Counted from the stretch's first letter, positions 26,309 to 34,859 are shown. The stretch is 64,000 nt of DNA from an uncultured Agrobacterium sp. (GCA_913777615.1 CAJYTK010000011.1:372001-436000); one strand, 5' to 3'. Made by a program: numbers and translations. Notes: a model not told the origin generated them from the sequence alone.

Positions 26309-27136
26309 ATGCCTTCAACCTTCCGATTCGATCTACTCGCCAAGAGCGGTTACGCCGCACGCGGCATCGTCTTCATGCTCGTTGGCGGGCTGGCACTCCT
26401 GTCCGGCGTGGCAGGCGAGAAAACCGAAACGAAATCGGCGATCTCGACGCTGTTGAGCCAGCCGTTCGGACGCATCTGGGTGGGCGCCATCGGCATCGGC
26501 CTTCTCGGCTTCGTCTGCTGGCGTCTGGCGCAAGCCATTGCCGATACGGACGATCATGGCACCAGTGCCAAAGGCCTGGTCATTCGAACGGCGCTAGTGG
26601 GAAGTGCTGTGACATACCTTGGTCTTGCCGGCTTCGCGCTCGGCCACAGCTTCCTTGCCGGTGGCGGCGATGAAGGCTCGGGTGAGAAAGATCTCGCCCA
26701 ATGGATCATGTCGCAGCCCTTCGGATCCTATCTTCTGATTGCGGTCGGCGCTGGATTCGTCATCGGCGGCGGTGTCACTGCAGCCAAGGGACTGACGCGA
26801 AAGTTCGAGCGCTATCTGCGCATCCCGGACAAGAATGCGGTCGCTACCTGGATTTGCATCTACGGGCTCGTAGCACGCGGTCTGGTGTTTGCGATCATCG
26901 GCATCCTTTTCATCACGGCCGGAATGAATGTCGATCCACAGGAGGCCGGCAGCATGGGCGACGCGATGCAATGGCTAAGACAGATGCCGTTCGGCAGCGC
27001 ACTCTACATCTGCGTAGCCGCGGGGCTCGCGGCCTTTGGCATCTACAATCTCATCGAAGCCCGCTACCGCACGATCCCAAGCCCGTCCTTGAGCGCGGTC
27101 ACTCGGTCAGTACGATCTGCGCTCCCTGGCCGGTAA
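26309..27136 (+). CDS. DUF1206 membrane protein
   Basis: The 275-residue protein consists of three tandem copies of a two-helix DUF1206 unit, each opening with a G-x-x-A-R-G-like motif: GYAARGIVFMLVGG at residue about 12, a degenerate middle copy near residue 95, and GLVARGLVFAIIGILF near residue 190. Between them lie the parallel segments LLSQPFGRIWVGAIGIGL, IMSQPFGSYLLIAVGAG and LRQMPFGSALYICVAAG, which show the internal repeat clearly. The family is of unknown function in the inner membrane. The start at 26309 is the first ATG that fits the family; the reading frame extends 38 codons further upstream. Confidence 0.8.
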   Translation: MPSTFRFDLLAKSGYAARGIVFMLVGGLALLSGVAGEKTETKSAISTLLSQPFGRIWVGAIGIGLLGFVCWRLAQAIADTDDHGTSAKGLVIRTALVGSAVTYLGLAGFALGHSFLAGGGDEGSGEKDLAQWIMSQPFGSYLLIAVGAGFVIGGGVTAAKGLTRKFERYLRIPDKNAVATWICIYGLVARGLVFAIIGILFITAGMNVDPQEAGSMGDAMQWLRQMPFGSALYICVAAGLAAFGIYNLIEARYRTIPSPSLSAVTRSVRSALPGR

Positions 27137-27187
27137 CAAGAGACGTACCACTTTCCGGCGATTCAACGTTTAAAAAGGAAGCCCTCC

Positions 27188-27622
27188 ATGACAAGTGAAA
27201 CAATCGAAGACATCGCCTCAACGATGAAGAAGATCGACTTCTGCATGATGGCGACACATGGCTCCTCCGGTGCAATCACCAACCGCCCCATGAGCAACAA
27301 TGGCGATGTAGACTATGATGGCGATTCCTGGTTCTTCTCGCTGAAGGACACGCACAAGGTCTCCCATATCAATCGCAATCCCCAGGTGACTCTTTCCTTC
27401 ACTGAGCCGCCAAGCCTGCTTGGCAAGCCCGGCATGTTCATCTCGATCGAAGGCGCAGCAGAACTCATCGAGGATAAGTCCGCTTTCGAACGCCATTGGG
27501 TTTCAGATCTAGATCGTTGGTTCACCGAAGGCGTCGATACCCCTGGCTTGGTCCTGATTAAGGTGCGCGGCGTGCGCGTGCAATATTGGGACGGTGAGGA
27601 GAACGGAGCAATCGAGTTGTAA
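27188..27622 (+). CDS. Pyridoxamine 5'-phosphate oxidase-like FMN-binding protein
   Basis: The 144-residue protein has the split beta-barrel fold of general stress protein 26 and related flavin-binding proteins: MMATHGSSGAITNRPMSNN in place of the flavin phosphate-binding strands, WFFSLKDTHKVSHINRNPQVTLSFTE, and a C-terminal VRVQYWDGEENG. Members reduce or bind flavins or F420 and are often stress-induced; the activity of this one is not known. An AAAAGGAAG ribosome site lies just before the ATG. It follows the DUF1206 gene by 51 bases. Confidence 0.83.
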   Translation: MTSETIEDIASTMKKIDFCMMATHGSSGAITNRPMSNNGDVDYDGDSWFFSLKDTHKVSHINRNPQVTLSFTEPPSLLGKPGMFISIEGAAELIEDKSAFERHWVSDLDRWFTEGVDTPGLVLIKVRGVRVQYWDGEENGAIEL

Positions 27623-27697
27623 GTGATATGGTGGGGGCGGAGAGCGGATTGCAGATGTTACCTGAACACTCCCCGCCCGTGCAGGTATGGACGGTCA

Positions 27698-28474
27698 TCA
27701 GCCTCCCCCCAATCCCTCCGACATGCCTTGGGCGATCGCCTGCAACTGCGCTCCCAGTTCCGCTATTTTATCATCGCTCGCTTCGCTGCGTAAAATACTG
27801 ATCGCGATCCCGGCAACGGCCGCGCCGGAATGGTCACGAAGTGGGGCCCCGATACAAATCATTCCTTCGCGGATCTGCCCGTCATCAACGGAAAAGCCTC
27901 GTTTTCGTGTGACCTCGAGCTCACGCTTAAGCTCCTCAACGCTGCCTACACTGCGCGGTGTCAGCGGCTTGGGAAAATCGGTCAGCAGACGATCGAGTTC
28001 AGCAGGCTTGAGATCCGATAGAAGTATCTTGCCCGTTGCCGTAAACGGCGCTGGCAATCTCATGCCGATACGGAAGGTCTGCCCCAACGGCTGATCCGAA
28101 TTGCGACAGCCGACATAGACCACTTCCGCTCCCTCGCGAACTGTGAGCGTTACGGTATAAGGGTCGAGCTTACGGTCCCGCGCAAGCACTTCCTGAAATG
28201 TGGTGACGATATCGAGCTGCGACAGAAAGGCGTTGGCCCATCGAAGCGGGTGAGGCCCGATCTTCAACGTGCCATCGGGCGACTTGCCTACCAGGTCCAA
28301 CTCGCCCATCACCGCCAGCAGCCCATGTGCCGTGCTCTTCGGAAGGCTGAGAGTTCGCGCAATTTCAGCGGCTGTCAGATTTTTGCCCGATGCGAGAATA
28401 TCGAGAATTGCGACCGCTCGACGTAGCGCCGGCACGGTTTGAGCGGACGATGAGTCGGGCTCGTCATTTTGCAT
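27698..28474 (-). CDS. blcR: IclR-family repressor of the lactone operon (BlcR/AttJ type)
   Basis: The 258-residue regulator has an N-terminal IclR winged helix (ILASGKNLTAAEIARTLSLP, with KSTAHGLL as recognition helix) and a C-terminal effector domain (PFTATGKILLSDL; GFSVDDGQIREGMICIGAPLRD). It is divergent from a dehydrogenase, iron alcohol dehydrogenase and lactonase gene set that matches Agrobacterium blcABC (attKLM), so it corresponds to BlcR, which represses that operon until gamma-butyrolactone or succinate semialdehyde binds. The start at 28474 is preceded by AAGGAG. Two inverted repeats in the intergenic region are likely operators. Confidence 0.88.
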   Translation of the reverse strand: MQNDEPDSSSAQTVPALRRAVAILDILASGKNLTAAEIARTLSLPKSTAHGLLAVMGELDLVGKSPDGTLKIGPHPLRWANAFLSQLDIVTTFQEVLARDRKLDPYTVTLTVREGAEVVYVGCRNSDQPLGQTFRIGMRLPAPFTATGKILLSDLKPAELDRLLTDFPKPLTPRSVGSVEELKRELEVTRKRGFSVDDGQIREGMICIGAPLRDHSGAAVAGIAISILRSEASDDKIAELGAQLQAIAQGMSEGLGGG

Positions 28475-28508
28475 ATCATCTCCTTGACAGGGTCGGCAGC
28501 AGTCGGCA

Positions 28509-28545
28509 TAGTTCAATATATGGATCGTAGTTCAATTAGATGAAC
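28509..28545. promoter_or_regulatory. Candidate BlcR operator, two inverted repeats
   Basis: TAGTTCAAT occurs twice, at 28509 and 28528, 19 bases apart. The second copy is part of a perfect inverted repeat GTTCA-N6-TGAAC (28530-28545); the first is followed by a degraded right arm. BlcR is known to bind two adjacent palindromes as a tetramer, which this layout fits. Confidence 0.65.
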
Positions 28546-28563
28546 TTAACAGGAGATCATGCG

Positions 28564-30018
28564 GTGCTCAAGTTGAGGAACCCTCGCCTTCTTACAGATG
28601 CATGTCTGATCAACGGAAAGTGGATTCAATCGGATAGTTCTGAAACGATCAAGGTTGAAAATCCGGCAACCGGCAAGGTTATCGCTGAAGTCCCCTCTCT
28701 GACCCCAATTCAGGTGGAGCATGCGGTCGAAGCAGCGGAGAAAGCCCTCGTCGGCTGGCGAAGCCGTTCTGCAAAGGAGCGCGCGTCTGTCTTGAGACGC
28801 TGGTTCGAGCTGATGGTCGCACATGCCGACGATCTCGCAGCGTTGATGACGGCAGAACAGGGTAAGCCGCTCGCCGAAGCCAAGGGTGAAGCGCTCTATG
28901 CTGCTTCCTTCGTGGAGTGGTTTTCCGAGGAGGCGAAGCGGGTCTATGGCGACACTATCCCCGCACCGACGACCGACAAACGCATCACCATTTTCAAGCA
29001 GCCGATCGGTGTCTGTGCAGCCATCACGCCGTGGAATTTCCCGGCTGCGATGATCACTCGCAAGGCCGCGCCGGCACTTGCCGCAGGCTGCACGATGATC
29101 GTCAAACCTGCCGAGCAAACACCGCTTACAGCGCTCGCTCTCGGCGTGCTTGCCGAAGAGGCTGGCATTCCAGCTGGCGTGCTACAGGTGGTGACGGGAA
29201 AGGCACGGGAGATCGGCAAGGTGTTCACCGAGAGTGACACGGTGCGCAAGATTTCCTTCACCGGATCGACAGAAGTCGGGCGCGTGCTGATGGCGCAATC
29301 AGCCCCGACAATAAAAAAGCTTTCGCTTGAACTCGGCGGCAATGCGCCCTTCATCGTCTTTGACGATGCCAATATCGACGCCGCAGTCGAGGGCGCTGTC
29401 GCATCGAAGTATCGCAATGCCGGACAGACATGTGTCTGCAGCAATCGAATTTACGTTCAGGCTGGAATTTTTGACGCCTTTGCGGAAAAACTTGCCGCGA
29501 AGGTGAAGGCGATGAAGGTCGGAGCCGGCGTCGAGGAGGGCGTCACCATCGGTCCATTGATCGATGAGGACGCCGTCAAGAAGGTCGAGGAGCACGTCGC
29601 CGACGCTGTGGCGAAAGGCGCCAGCATCCTTACCGGCGGTGGACGACACGCACTTGGCGGTACCTTTTTCGAGCCGACTGTCATTACCGGTGCGACACAG
29701 GCGATGAAGGTGGCGCGCGAGGAAACTTTTGGGCCCGTCGCCCCTCTCTTTCGTTTCGAGACGGAAGATGAGGTGATTGCCATGGCCAACGACACAGAGT
29801 TCGGCTTGGCTGCTTATTTTTACACCGAGAACTTCAGCCGTACATGGCGCGTCGCGGAGGCTCTGGAATATGGAATGGTTGGCCACAACACCGGCATGAT
29901 CTCCAATGAGGTTGCCCCATTCGGTGGCGTCAAGCAATCCGGTCTTGGCCGCGAGGGCTCCCACTTCGGCATCGATGAATATCTTGAAATCAAATATCTC
30001 TGCTCGGCTCTCAGCTGA
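28564..30018 (+). CDS. blcA: NAD(P)-dependent succinate-semialdehyde dehydrogenase (BlcA/AttK type)
   Basis: The 484-residue enzyme oxidises succinate semialdehyde to succinate, the last step of gamma-butyrolactone use. Aldehyde dehydrogenase landmarks are visible: ITPWNFPAAM near residue 145, FTGSTEVG near 237, the general-base glutamate in LELGGNAPFIVFDDANID, and the catalytic cysteine in NAGQTCVCSNR near 285. The start is set at GTG 28564, 7 bases after AGGAGA (28551-28556), which gives a protein aligned with GabD; an ATG at 28540 lies within the proposed operator and has no ribosome site. First gene of blcABC. Confidence 0.9.
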   Translation: MLKLRNPRLLTDACLINGKWIQSDSSETIKVENPATGKVIAEVPSLTPIQVEHAVEAAEKALVGWRSRSAKERASVLRRWFELMVAHADDLAALMTAEQGKPLAEAKGEALYAASFVEWFSEEAKRVYGDTIPAPTTDKRITIFKQPIGVCAAITPWNFPAAMITRKAAPALAAGCTMIVKPAEQTPLTALALGVLAEEAGIPAGVLQVVTGKAREIGKVFTESDTVRKISFTGSTEVGRVLMAQSAPTIKKLSLELGGNAPFIVFDDANIDAAVEGAVASKYRNAGQTCVCSNRIYVQAGIFDAFAEKLAAKVKAMKVGAGVEEGVTIGPLIDEDAVKKVEEHVADAVAKGASILTGGGRHALGGTFFEPTVITGATQAMKVAREETFGPVAPLFRFETEDEVIAMANDTEFGLAAYFYTENFSRTWRVAEALEYGMVGHNTGMISNEVAPFGGVKQSGLGREGSHFGIDEYLEIKYLCSALS

Positions 30019-30038
30019 GACATGATCGGGAGGACACT

Positions 30039-31199
30039 ATGACGATCAATCCCTTCGAGTTTCGAACCGTTCCCTCCATGCAAATCGCGTGGGGCGGAGC
30101 TGCAAAGCTTGGTGAAATACTGGCTGTCCGGTTCGCGCAGCGCAAGGCGCTCCTGATTACCGACAGCGGCCTCGTGAAAGCAGGGCTTATTCAACCGATC
30201 GCCGACACGCTGTCTTCCAGCGGCTTTTCCGTCGAGATATTCGACAAGGTGGTCGCCGATCCGCCGGAACATGTAGTGGCTGAATGCGTCACATCCGCAA
30301 AAGCCTTTGGTGCGGATATCGTGATCGGTCTGGGCGGCGGATCGTCGCTCGACATCGCCAAGCTCGTGGCCGTGCTCCTCGTCTCCGATCAGTCGCTTGC
30401 CGAGATGTACGGCATAGGCAACGTCAAGGGATCGCGCGCACCTTTGGTGCTGATACCGACGACTGCCGGCACGGGCTCGGAAGTCACCAACATCTCGATC
30501 ATCACGACCGGCGAAACCACGAAAATGGGCGTCGTTTCGCCCCAGCTTTACGCGGACTTCGTGCTCCTCGACGCTGAGTTGACTGTCGGCTTGCCGCAGG
30601 TCCACACCGCCGCAACCGGGATCGATGCGATGGTTCACGCGATCGAAGCCTACACCAGCAAGCACAAGAAGAACCCGCTCTCCGACTGCCTGGCACGCGA
30701 AGCCTTGCGTCTTCTCGGAGACAATCTGGTGGCCGCCTGTAAGGATGGGACGAACCGGCAGGCGCGAGAGGCCATGCTTCTGGGCGCCACGCTGGCAGGC
30801 CAGGCCTTTGCCAACTCGCCGGTTGCGGCAGTGCATGCCCTCGCCTACCCGCTCGGAGGCCATTACCACATTCCGCACGGGCTTTCCAACGCGCTGATGC
30901 TCGGCCCGATCCTCCGTTTCAACGCCGCCGCTGCCGCGCCGCTTTACGCCGAGCTCGCCGACGTCTTGAAGGTTCCGGGAACCGGTGACGCCGCCACGCG
31001 CTCGACAGCCTTCGTTCAGCACATGGAAAAGCTGATGGATGGGAGCGGGGCGCCTCGGCGCCTGCGCGATGTAGGCGTGACCGACAACAGCCTCGCGATG
31101 CTGGCGTCCGATGCAATGAAGCAGACGCGTCTACTCGTCAACAACCCCGTCGAGGTCCGCGAAGAGGATGCGCTGGCGCTTTATCGGGAAGCATTCTGA
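30039..31199 (+). CDS. blcB: Iron-containing alcohol dehydrogenase, 4-hydroxybutyrate type (BlcB/AttL)
   Basis: The 386-residue protein is a group III metal-dependent alcohol dehydrogenase. NAD binding is shown by IGLGGGSSLDIAK near residue 95 and IPTTAGTGSEVTN near 140; metal ligands lie in TGIDAMVHAIEAYTS and in ALAYPLGGHYHIPHGLSNAL, which carries the family histidines. In the blc pathway this enzyme oxidises 4-hydroxybutyrate to succinate semialdehyde. It lies 20 bases after blcA and 44 bases before blcC, so the three form one transcript. Confidence 0.9.
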   Translation: MTINPFEFRTVPSMQIAWGGAAKLGEILAVRFAQRKALLITDSGLVKAGLIQPIADTLSSSGFSVEIFDKVVADPPEHVVAECVTSAKAFGADIVIGLGGGSSLDIAKLVAVLLVSDQSLAEMYGIGNVKGSRAPLVLIPTTAGTGSEVTNISIITTGETTKMGVVSPQLYADFVLLDAELTVGLPQVHTAATGIDAMVHAIEAYTSKHKKNPLSDCLAREALRLLGDNLVAACKDGTNRQAREAMLLGATLAGQAFANSPVAAVHALAYPLGGHYHIPHGLSNALMLGPILRFNAAAAAPLYAELADVLKVPGTGDAATRSTAFVQHMEKLMDGSGAPRRLRDVGVTDNSLAMLASDAMKQTRLLVNNPVEVREEDALALYREAF

Positions 31200-31243
31200 T
31201 TACCGAACCCATTCAGAAATCTATTCTCAGGGAGGAAACCTTT

Positions 31244-32035
31244 ATGACTGATATCAGGCTCTATATGCTTCAATCCGGAACCTTGAAATGCAAGGTCCAC
31301 AACATTAAGATGAACCAGGGAGACGGCGCAGATTACGAAATCCCCGTTCCATTCTTCCTGATTACCCACCCGGACGGGCATACCGTCATCGACGGCGGCA
31401 ATGCAATCGAAGTGGCCACCGATCCACGCGGCCATTGGGGTGGCGTCTGCGATGTCTACTGGCCGGTTCTGGATAAGGATCAGGGCTGCGTCGACCAGAT
31501 CAAGGCGCTTGGCTTTGACCCCGCGGATGTCAAATACGTGGTCCAGTCCCATCTGCATCTCGACCACACCGGCGCCATCGGACGTTTCCCGAATGCGACC
31601 CACATCGTCCAGCGCCGGGAATATGAGTACGCCTTTACGCCGGACTGGTTTGCGGCAGGCGGTTACATCCGCAAGGATTTCGACAAGCCGGGCTTGAAAT
31701 GGCAGTTCCTCAACGGAGCGGACGACGATCTTTATGACATCTACGGCGATGGCACTTTGACGACGATCTTCACTCCTGGTCACGCGCCCGGCCACCAGTC
31801 CTTCCTGGTGCGAGTGCCGGACAGCAAGCCGCTGCTGCTCACCATCGACGCCGCCTACACACTGGATCACTGGGAAGAAAAGGCGCTGCCAGGCTTCCTC
31901 GCTTCCACGGTGGATACAGTGCGCTCCGTGCAAAAGCTCAGAACCATTGCAGAGAAGGCAGATGCGATCGTCGTGACAGGACATGATCCCGACGCTTGGT
32001 CGACTTTCAAGAAAGCTCCAGAATATTACGGCTGA
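31244..32035 (+). CDS. blcC: Gamma-butyrolactone / N-acyl-homoserine lactone lactonase (BlcC/AttM)
   Basis: The 263-residue metallo-beta-lactamase-fold enzyme opens the lactone ring of gamma-butyrolactone and, as a side activity, of acyl-homoserine lactone quorum signals. The di-zinc motif HLHLDH lies at residues 103-108, with the third-ligand region TPGHAPGHQS near 180, the bridging aspartate in TIDAAYTLDHW near 203 and TGHDPDAW near 247. The sequence is recalled to be very close to Agrobacterium AttM throughout. An AGGGAGG-like ribosome site precedes the ATG. It closes the blc operon and is followed by a strong terminator. Confidence 0.93.
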   Translation: MTDIRLYMLQSGTLKCKVHNIKMNQGDGADYEIPVPFFLITHPDGHTVIDGGNAIEVATDPRGHWGGVCDVYWPVLDKDQGCVDQIKALGFDPADVKYVVQSHLHLDHTGAIGRFPNATHIVQRREYEYAFTPDWFAAGGYIRKDFDKPGLKWQFLNGADDDLYDIYGDGTLTTIFTPGHAPGHQSFLVRVPDSKPLLLTIDAAYTLDHWEEKALPGFLASTVDTVRSVQKLRTIAEKADAIVVTGHDPDAWSTFKKAPEYYG

Positions 32036-32081
32036 GCCACTCTATCAGCGGAGATAATTCCCCGCGAGAAGGTTCGAACGC

Positions 32082-32115
32082 AAAAGCCGGGCGCTGTAGC
32101 AGCGCCCGGCTTTTT
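32082..32115 (+). terminator. Rho-independent terminator of blcABC
   Basis: AAAAGCCGGGCGCT (32082-32095) pairs with AGCGCCCGGCTTTT (32101-32114) around a five-base loop, ending in five T. One of the strongest terminators in the window. Confidence 0.92.
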
Positions 32116-32158
32116 GAGATTTCACTTTGCGCAGGCCAGCGAGGCGCGCAGCCAGCTG

Positions 32159-32326
32159 TTACAGCTGAACCTTATCGAAAGCCTTGGGATCGATACCAAG
32201 CGCATCGAGATCGGAACCGGCAGGCTTGCGGTGGGCACGCACAGCGGCGGAGACCGAAACGGCGGCGCCGAAAACGGCAAGGGTTTCACTGAAAAACTTA
32301 CGCGATGTCTTTGCAACCGAACGCAT
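32159..32326 (-). CDS. Small conserved-type hypothetical protein, 55 residues
   Basis: The minus strand encodes 55 residues: a basic amphipathic start (MRSVAKTSRKFFSETLAVFG), an Ala/Val-rich helix (AAVSVSAAVRAH) and the tail LDALGIDPKAFDKVQL. The L-x-A-L-G-I-D-P ending resembles small proteins often seen in rhizobial genomes, though I cannot name a family with certainty. A textbook ribosome site, AAGGAGAAAGAA, directly precedes the ATG, which is why this frame is preferred over the overlapping plus-strand frame. It converges on the blc terminator. Confidence 0.6.
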   Translation of the reverse strand: MRSVAKTSRKFFSETLAVFGAAVSVSAAVRAHRKPAGSDLDALGIDPKAFDKVQL

Positions 32327-32626
32327 TTCTTTCTCCTTTTGAACTGCCCTAGATATGGTCAAAACCACGCGGATCTACAACTCATGATATAGAGAGGGAG
32401 CCATGCGGCGGAGCTCGAACTCCTTTGGATGTCAGCTAAAGCAAATTTGCATGGCTACATCAACGACCCGAAAATCGGGATCGATTTTCGCAAAGCGTGA
32501 TGCGTAAGTTCAAGACGTTAGAACGTCCTTTTTGGGTCGTAACGGATGGCACAGCGCGCCAAGACGCGACGCTATGCCTACTCTCCAATTTTTGTTAAGT
32601 CAGACATCACAAGGGAGACGGACAAC
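32327..32626. other. Intergenic region with repeat copy B
   Basis: Three hundred bases upstream of the ArsC-like gene. It holds repeat copy B (32458-32504) and a small inverted repeat GACGTT-AG-AACGTC at 32514-32527 that may belong to the same element. The last 15 bases carry the AGGGAG ribosome site of the next gene. Confidence 0.5.
32458..32504 (-). repeat. Dispersed intergenic repeat, copy B
   Basis: Read on the minus strand it begins CGCATCACGCTTTGCG and continues into AATCGATCCCGATTTTCGGG, aligning with copies A and C. It lies in opposite orientation to copy A. Confidence 0.5.
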
Positions 32627-32977
32627 ATGGCGACCGCGATTTACGGCATCAAGAACTGCGACACGATGAAGAAGGCGCGTAGTTGGCTGGACGAGAACGG
32701 TATCGAAACTGCGTTTCACGATTACAAGGTGAAGGGCATCGATCGCCAGCATCTGGAGGCATGGTGCGATGCGGCGGGATGGGAGATGGTGCTGAACCGC
32801 GCTGGCACGACTTTCAAGAAGCTCGATGACGAACAGAAAGCTGACCTAACACGTGAAAAGGCCATAGCGCTGATGTTGCAACAGCCTTCGATGATCAAGC
32901 GGCCGGTGCTGGAAGCAGAGGATAAGATCGTCGTCGGTTTCAAGCCCGACATCTATGCCAATCTCTTCGGCAAGTAA
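32627..32977 (+). CDS. ArsC/Spx-family thioredoxin-like protein (YffB type)
   Basis: The 116-residue protein has the arsenate-reductase-related thioredoxin fold: IYGIKNCDTMKKARSWLDENGIE with a single cysteine at residue 11 in place of the C-x-x-C of Spx, FHDYKVKG, and MIKRPVLE, the segment with the conserved arginine. This pattern is that of the YffB group, whose members bind glutathione and have no proven arsenate reductase activity. The ATG at 32627 has AGGGAG nine bases upstream. The ybaK gene begins four bases after its stop, so they are co-transcribed. Confidence 0.85.
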   Translation: MATAIYGIKNCDTMKKARSWLDENGIETAFHDYKVKGIDRQHLEAWCDAAGWEMVLNRAGTTFKKLDDEQKADLTREKAIALMLQQPSMIKRPVLEAEDKIVVGFKPDIYANLFGK

Positions 32978-32980
32978 CCC

Positions 32981-33457
32981 ATGTCCAAGACGACGCGTGC
33001 AACCCAGATGCTGACGAAAGCGGGCGTGGCTTTCACCACCGTATCCTACGAATACGACCCCAATGCCGAGCGTATCGGTCTTCAAGCAGCCGAATCCATT
33101 GGCGAGCCGCCACATCTGGTGTTGAAGACACTGATGGCCGAAGTGGATGGCAGAGCTGTGTGCGTCGTCGTACCGTCGGACCGCGAAGTCAGCATGAAGA
33201 AGCTGGCGGCAGCCTTTGGCGGCAAATCCGCCAATATGATGAAGCCTGCCGATGCCGAGCGAGCGACGGGCTTCCATGTCGGCGGCATCAGTCCTTTCGG
33301 GCAGAAAAAGCTGGTGCCAACAGCCATCGAGGTCCAGTCCATGGACCACGCCTATGTTTACATGAATGGCGGGCAACGCGGACTTCAAATCCGCCTTTCG
33401 CCAAAAGATGCGCTGACAGCTTTAAAGGCCTCAGCTGTGCCGCTCATCGCCGAGTGA
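32981..33457 (+). CDS. ybaK: Cys-tRNA(Pro)/Cys-tRNA(Cys) deacylase
   Basis: The 158-residue protein is a YbaK/EbsC-type editing enzyme that removes cysteine wrongly attached to tRNA(Pro). Family features are visible in order: TRATQMLTKAGVAF at the start, LVLKTLMAEVDGRAVCVVVPSDREVSMKKLA with the conserved K-T, the A-D-A-E-R-x-T-G block followed by GGISPFGQKK, and the C-terminal MNGGQRGLQIRLSP. Length is typical. It shares an operon with the ArsC-like gene upstream. Confidence 0.92.
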   Translation: MSKTTRATQMLTKAGVAFTTVSYEYDPNAERIGLQAAESIGEPPHLVLKTLMAEVDGRAVCVVVPSDREVSMKKLAAAFGGKSANMMKPADAERATGFHVGGISPFGQKKLVPTAIEVQSMDHAYVYMNGGQRGLQIRLSPKDALTALKASAVPLIAE

Positions 33458-33539
33458 GCCACGCCAGCCGGAAGGTGGTTGGCTTTCCCGATGGATGGTC
33501 TATTGTCCACCCGTTCAAGCAGACATGTGAAGGCAGATC

Positions 33540-34778
33540 ATGAGCGTTTCCCCTATCGATCCCGTCAAACTCGAGAAACTGGCCGAAGTCGCCGTCAAGG
33601 TCGGACTTCAGCTCCAGAAGGATCAGGACCTGGTGATTACGGCGCCGCTTGCGGCCTTGCCGCTGGTGCGCCAGTTGACCAAGCACGCCTATATGGCAGG
33701 CAGCGGTCTGGTGACCACCTTCTATTCCGATGAAGAGACGACGCTGGCGCGTTACCGCCATGCAAACGACGCCAATTTCGACAAGGCGTCCAGCTGGCTT
33801 TATGAAGGTATGGCCAAGGCATACGCGAATGGCGCGGCACGACTGGCCATTTCCGGGGACAACCCTATGCTGCTGTCCGAGCAAGATCCGTCAAAAGTGG
33901 CACGCGCCAACAAAGCCAACTCCACAGCTTATAAGCCAGCGCTTGAGAAGATTTCCAACTTCGATATCAACTGGAATATCATCTCCTATCCAAACCCATC
34001 CTGGGCAAAACAGGTTTTCCCCGGTGTGAGCGAGGAAGAGGCAGTCCGCAAGCTGGCCGACGCGATCTTCGCCGCCTCGCGCGTCGATGTCGCCGATCCG
34101 GTGGCTGCCTGGGCGGAGCACAATGCCAATCTCGCCAAGCGGTCCAAGTGGTTGAATGGCGAGCGCTTCGCGTCGCTGCACTTCAAAGGTCCAGGCACCG
34201 ACGTTACAATCGGTCTGGCCGACGGCCATGAATGGCACGGCGGTGCGTCAATGGCAAAGAATGGCGTGACCTGCAATCCGAATATCCCCACCGAGGAAGT
34301 CTTCACCACTCCGCATGCGTTGCGTGTCGATGGCTATGTCTCCAGCACCAAGCCACTGTCTCATCAGGGTACGCTGATCGACGACATACAGGTGAAGTTT
34401 GAGGCGGGCCGCATCGTCGAGGCCAAGGCTTCGAAGGGTGAATCCGTCCTGAACAAGGTACTCGATACCGACGAGGGCGCGCGCCGTCTCGGCGAAGTGG
34501 CGCTTGTGCCGCATTCCTCGCCGATCTCGGCAAGCGGCATCCTCTTCTACAACACACTCTTCGACGAAAACGCCTCCTGCCATATCGCGCTCGGCCAGTG
34601 CTACTCCAAGTGCTTTATCGATGGCGCCTCGCTCAGCCAGGATCAGATCAAGTCTCAGGGCGGCAATTCGAGCCTCATCCATATCGACTGGATGATCGGC
34701 TCCGACAAGGTCGATATCGACGGCATCAAACCGGATGGCTCCGTCGTGCCAGTCATGCGCAAAGGTGAATGGGCTTAG
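33540..34778 (+). CDS. M29-family metallo-aminopeptidase
   Basis: The 412-residue protein belongs to the thermophilic aminopeptidase family M29 (AmpS/AmpT). The N-terminal domain starts KLEKLAEVAVKVGLQLQKDQDLVI; the C-terminal metal-binding domain carries NPNIPTEEVFTTPHALRVDGYV, LGEVALVPHSSPI, and HIALGQCYSKC followed by SSLIHIDWMIGS, where the glutamates, histidines and aspartate of the two-metal site are expected. It removes N-terminal amino acids from peptides in the cytoplasm. It stands alone between ybaK and a terminator. Confidence 0.92.
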   Translation: MSVSPIDPVKLEKLAEVAVKVGLQLQKDQDLVITAPLAALPLVRQLTKHAYMAGSGLVTTFYSDEETTLARYRHANDANFDKASSWLYEGMAKAYANGAARLAISGDNPMLLSEQDPSKVARANKANSTAYKPALEKISNFDINWNIISYPNPSWAKQVFPGVSEEEAVRKLADAIFAASRVDVADPVAAWAEHNANLAKRSKWLNGERFASLHFKGPGTDVTIGLADGHEWHGGASMAKNGVTCNPNIPTEEVFTTPHALRVDGYVSSTKPLSHQGTLIDDIQVKFEAGRIVEAKASKGESVLNKVLDTDEGARRLGEVALVPHSSPISASGILFYNTLFDENASCHIALGQCYSKCFIDGASLSQDQIKSQGGNSSLIHIDWMIGSDKVDIDGIKPDGSVVPVMRKGEWA

Positions 34779-34828
34779 GAATTCTTCAGGCCTTCGCGTG
34801 AACCCGCGAGAGAACCCCGGCAAAGTCC

Positions 34829-34859
34829 GCCGGCTCCTGCGAAGGGGCCGGCATTTTTT
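34829..34859 (+). terminator. Terminator after the M29 peptidase gene
   Basis: GCCGGCTCC (34829-34837) pairs with GGGGCCGGC (34844-34852), with one G-T wobble, followed by six T from 34854. Confidence 0.85.

Noticed and set aside
29820-31022. A 400-codon minus-strand frame antisense to blcB
   Set aside because: The plus strand encodes a complete iron-containing alcohol dehydrogenase with all motifs; the antisense product has none.
32114-32392. Plus-strand 92-codon frame after blcC
   Set aside because: It begins within the terminator stem and overlaps the minus-strand small gene, which has a textbook ribosome site.
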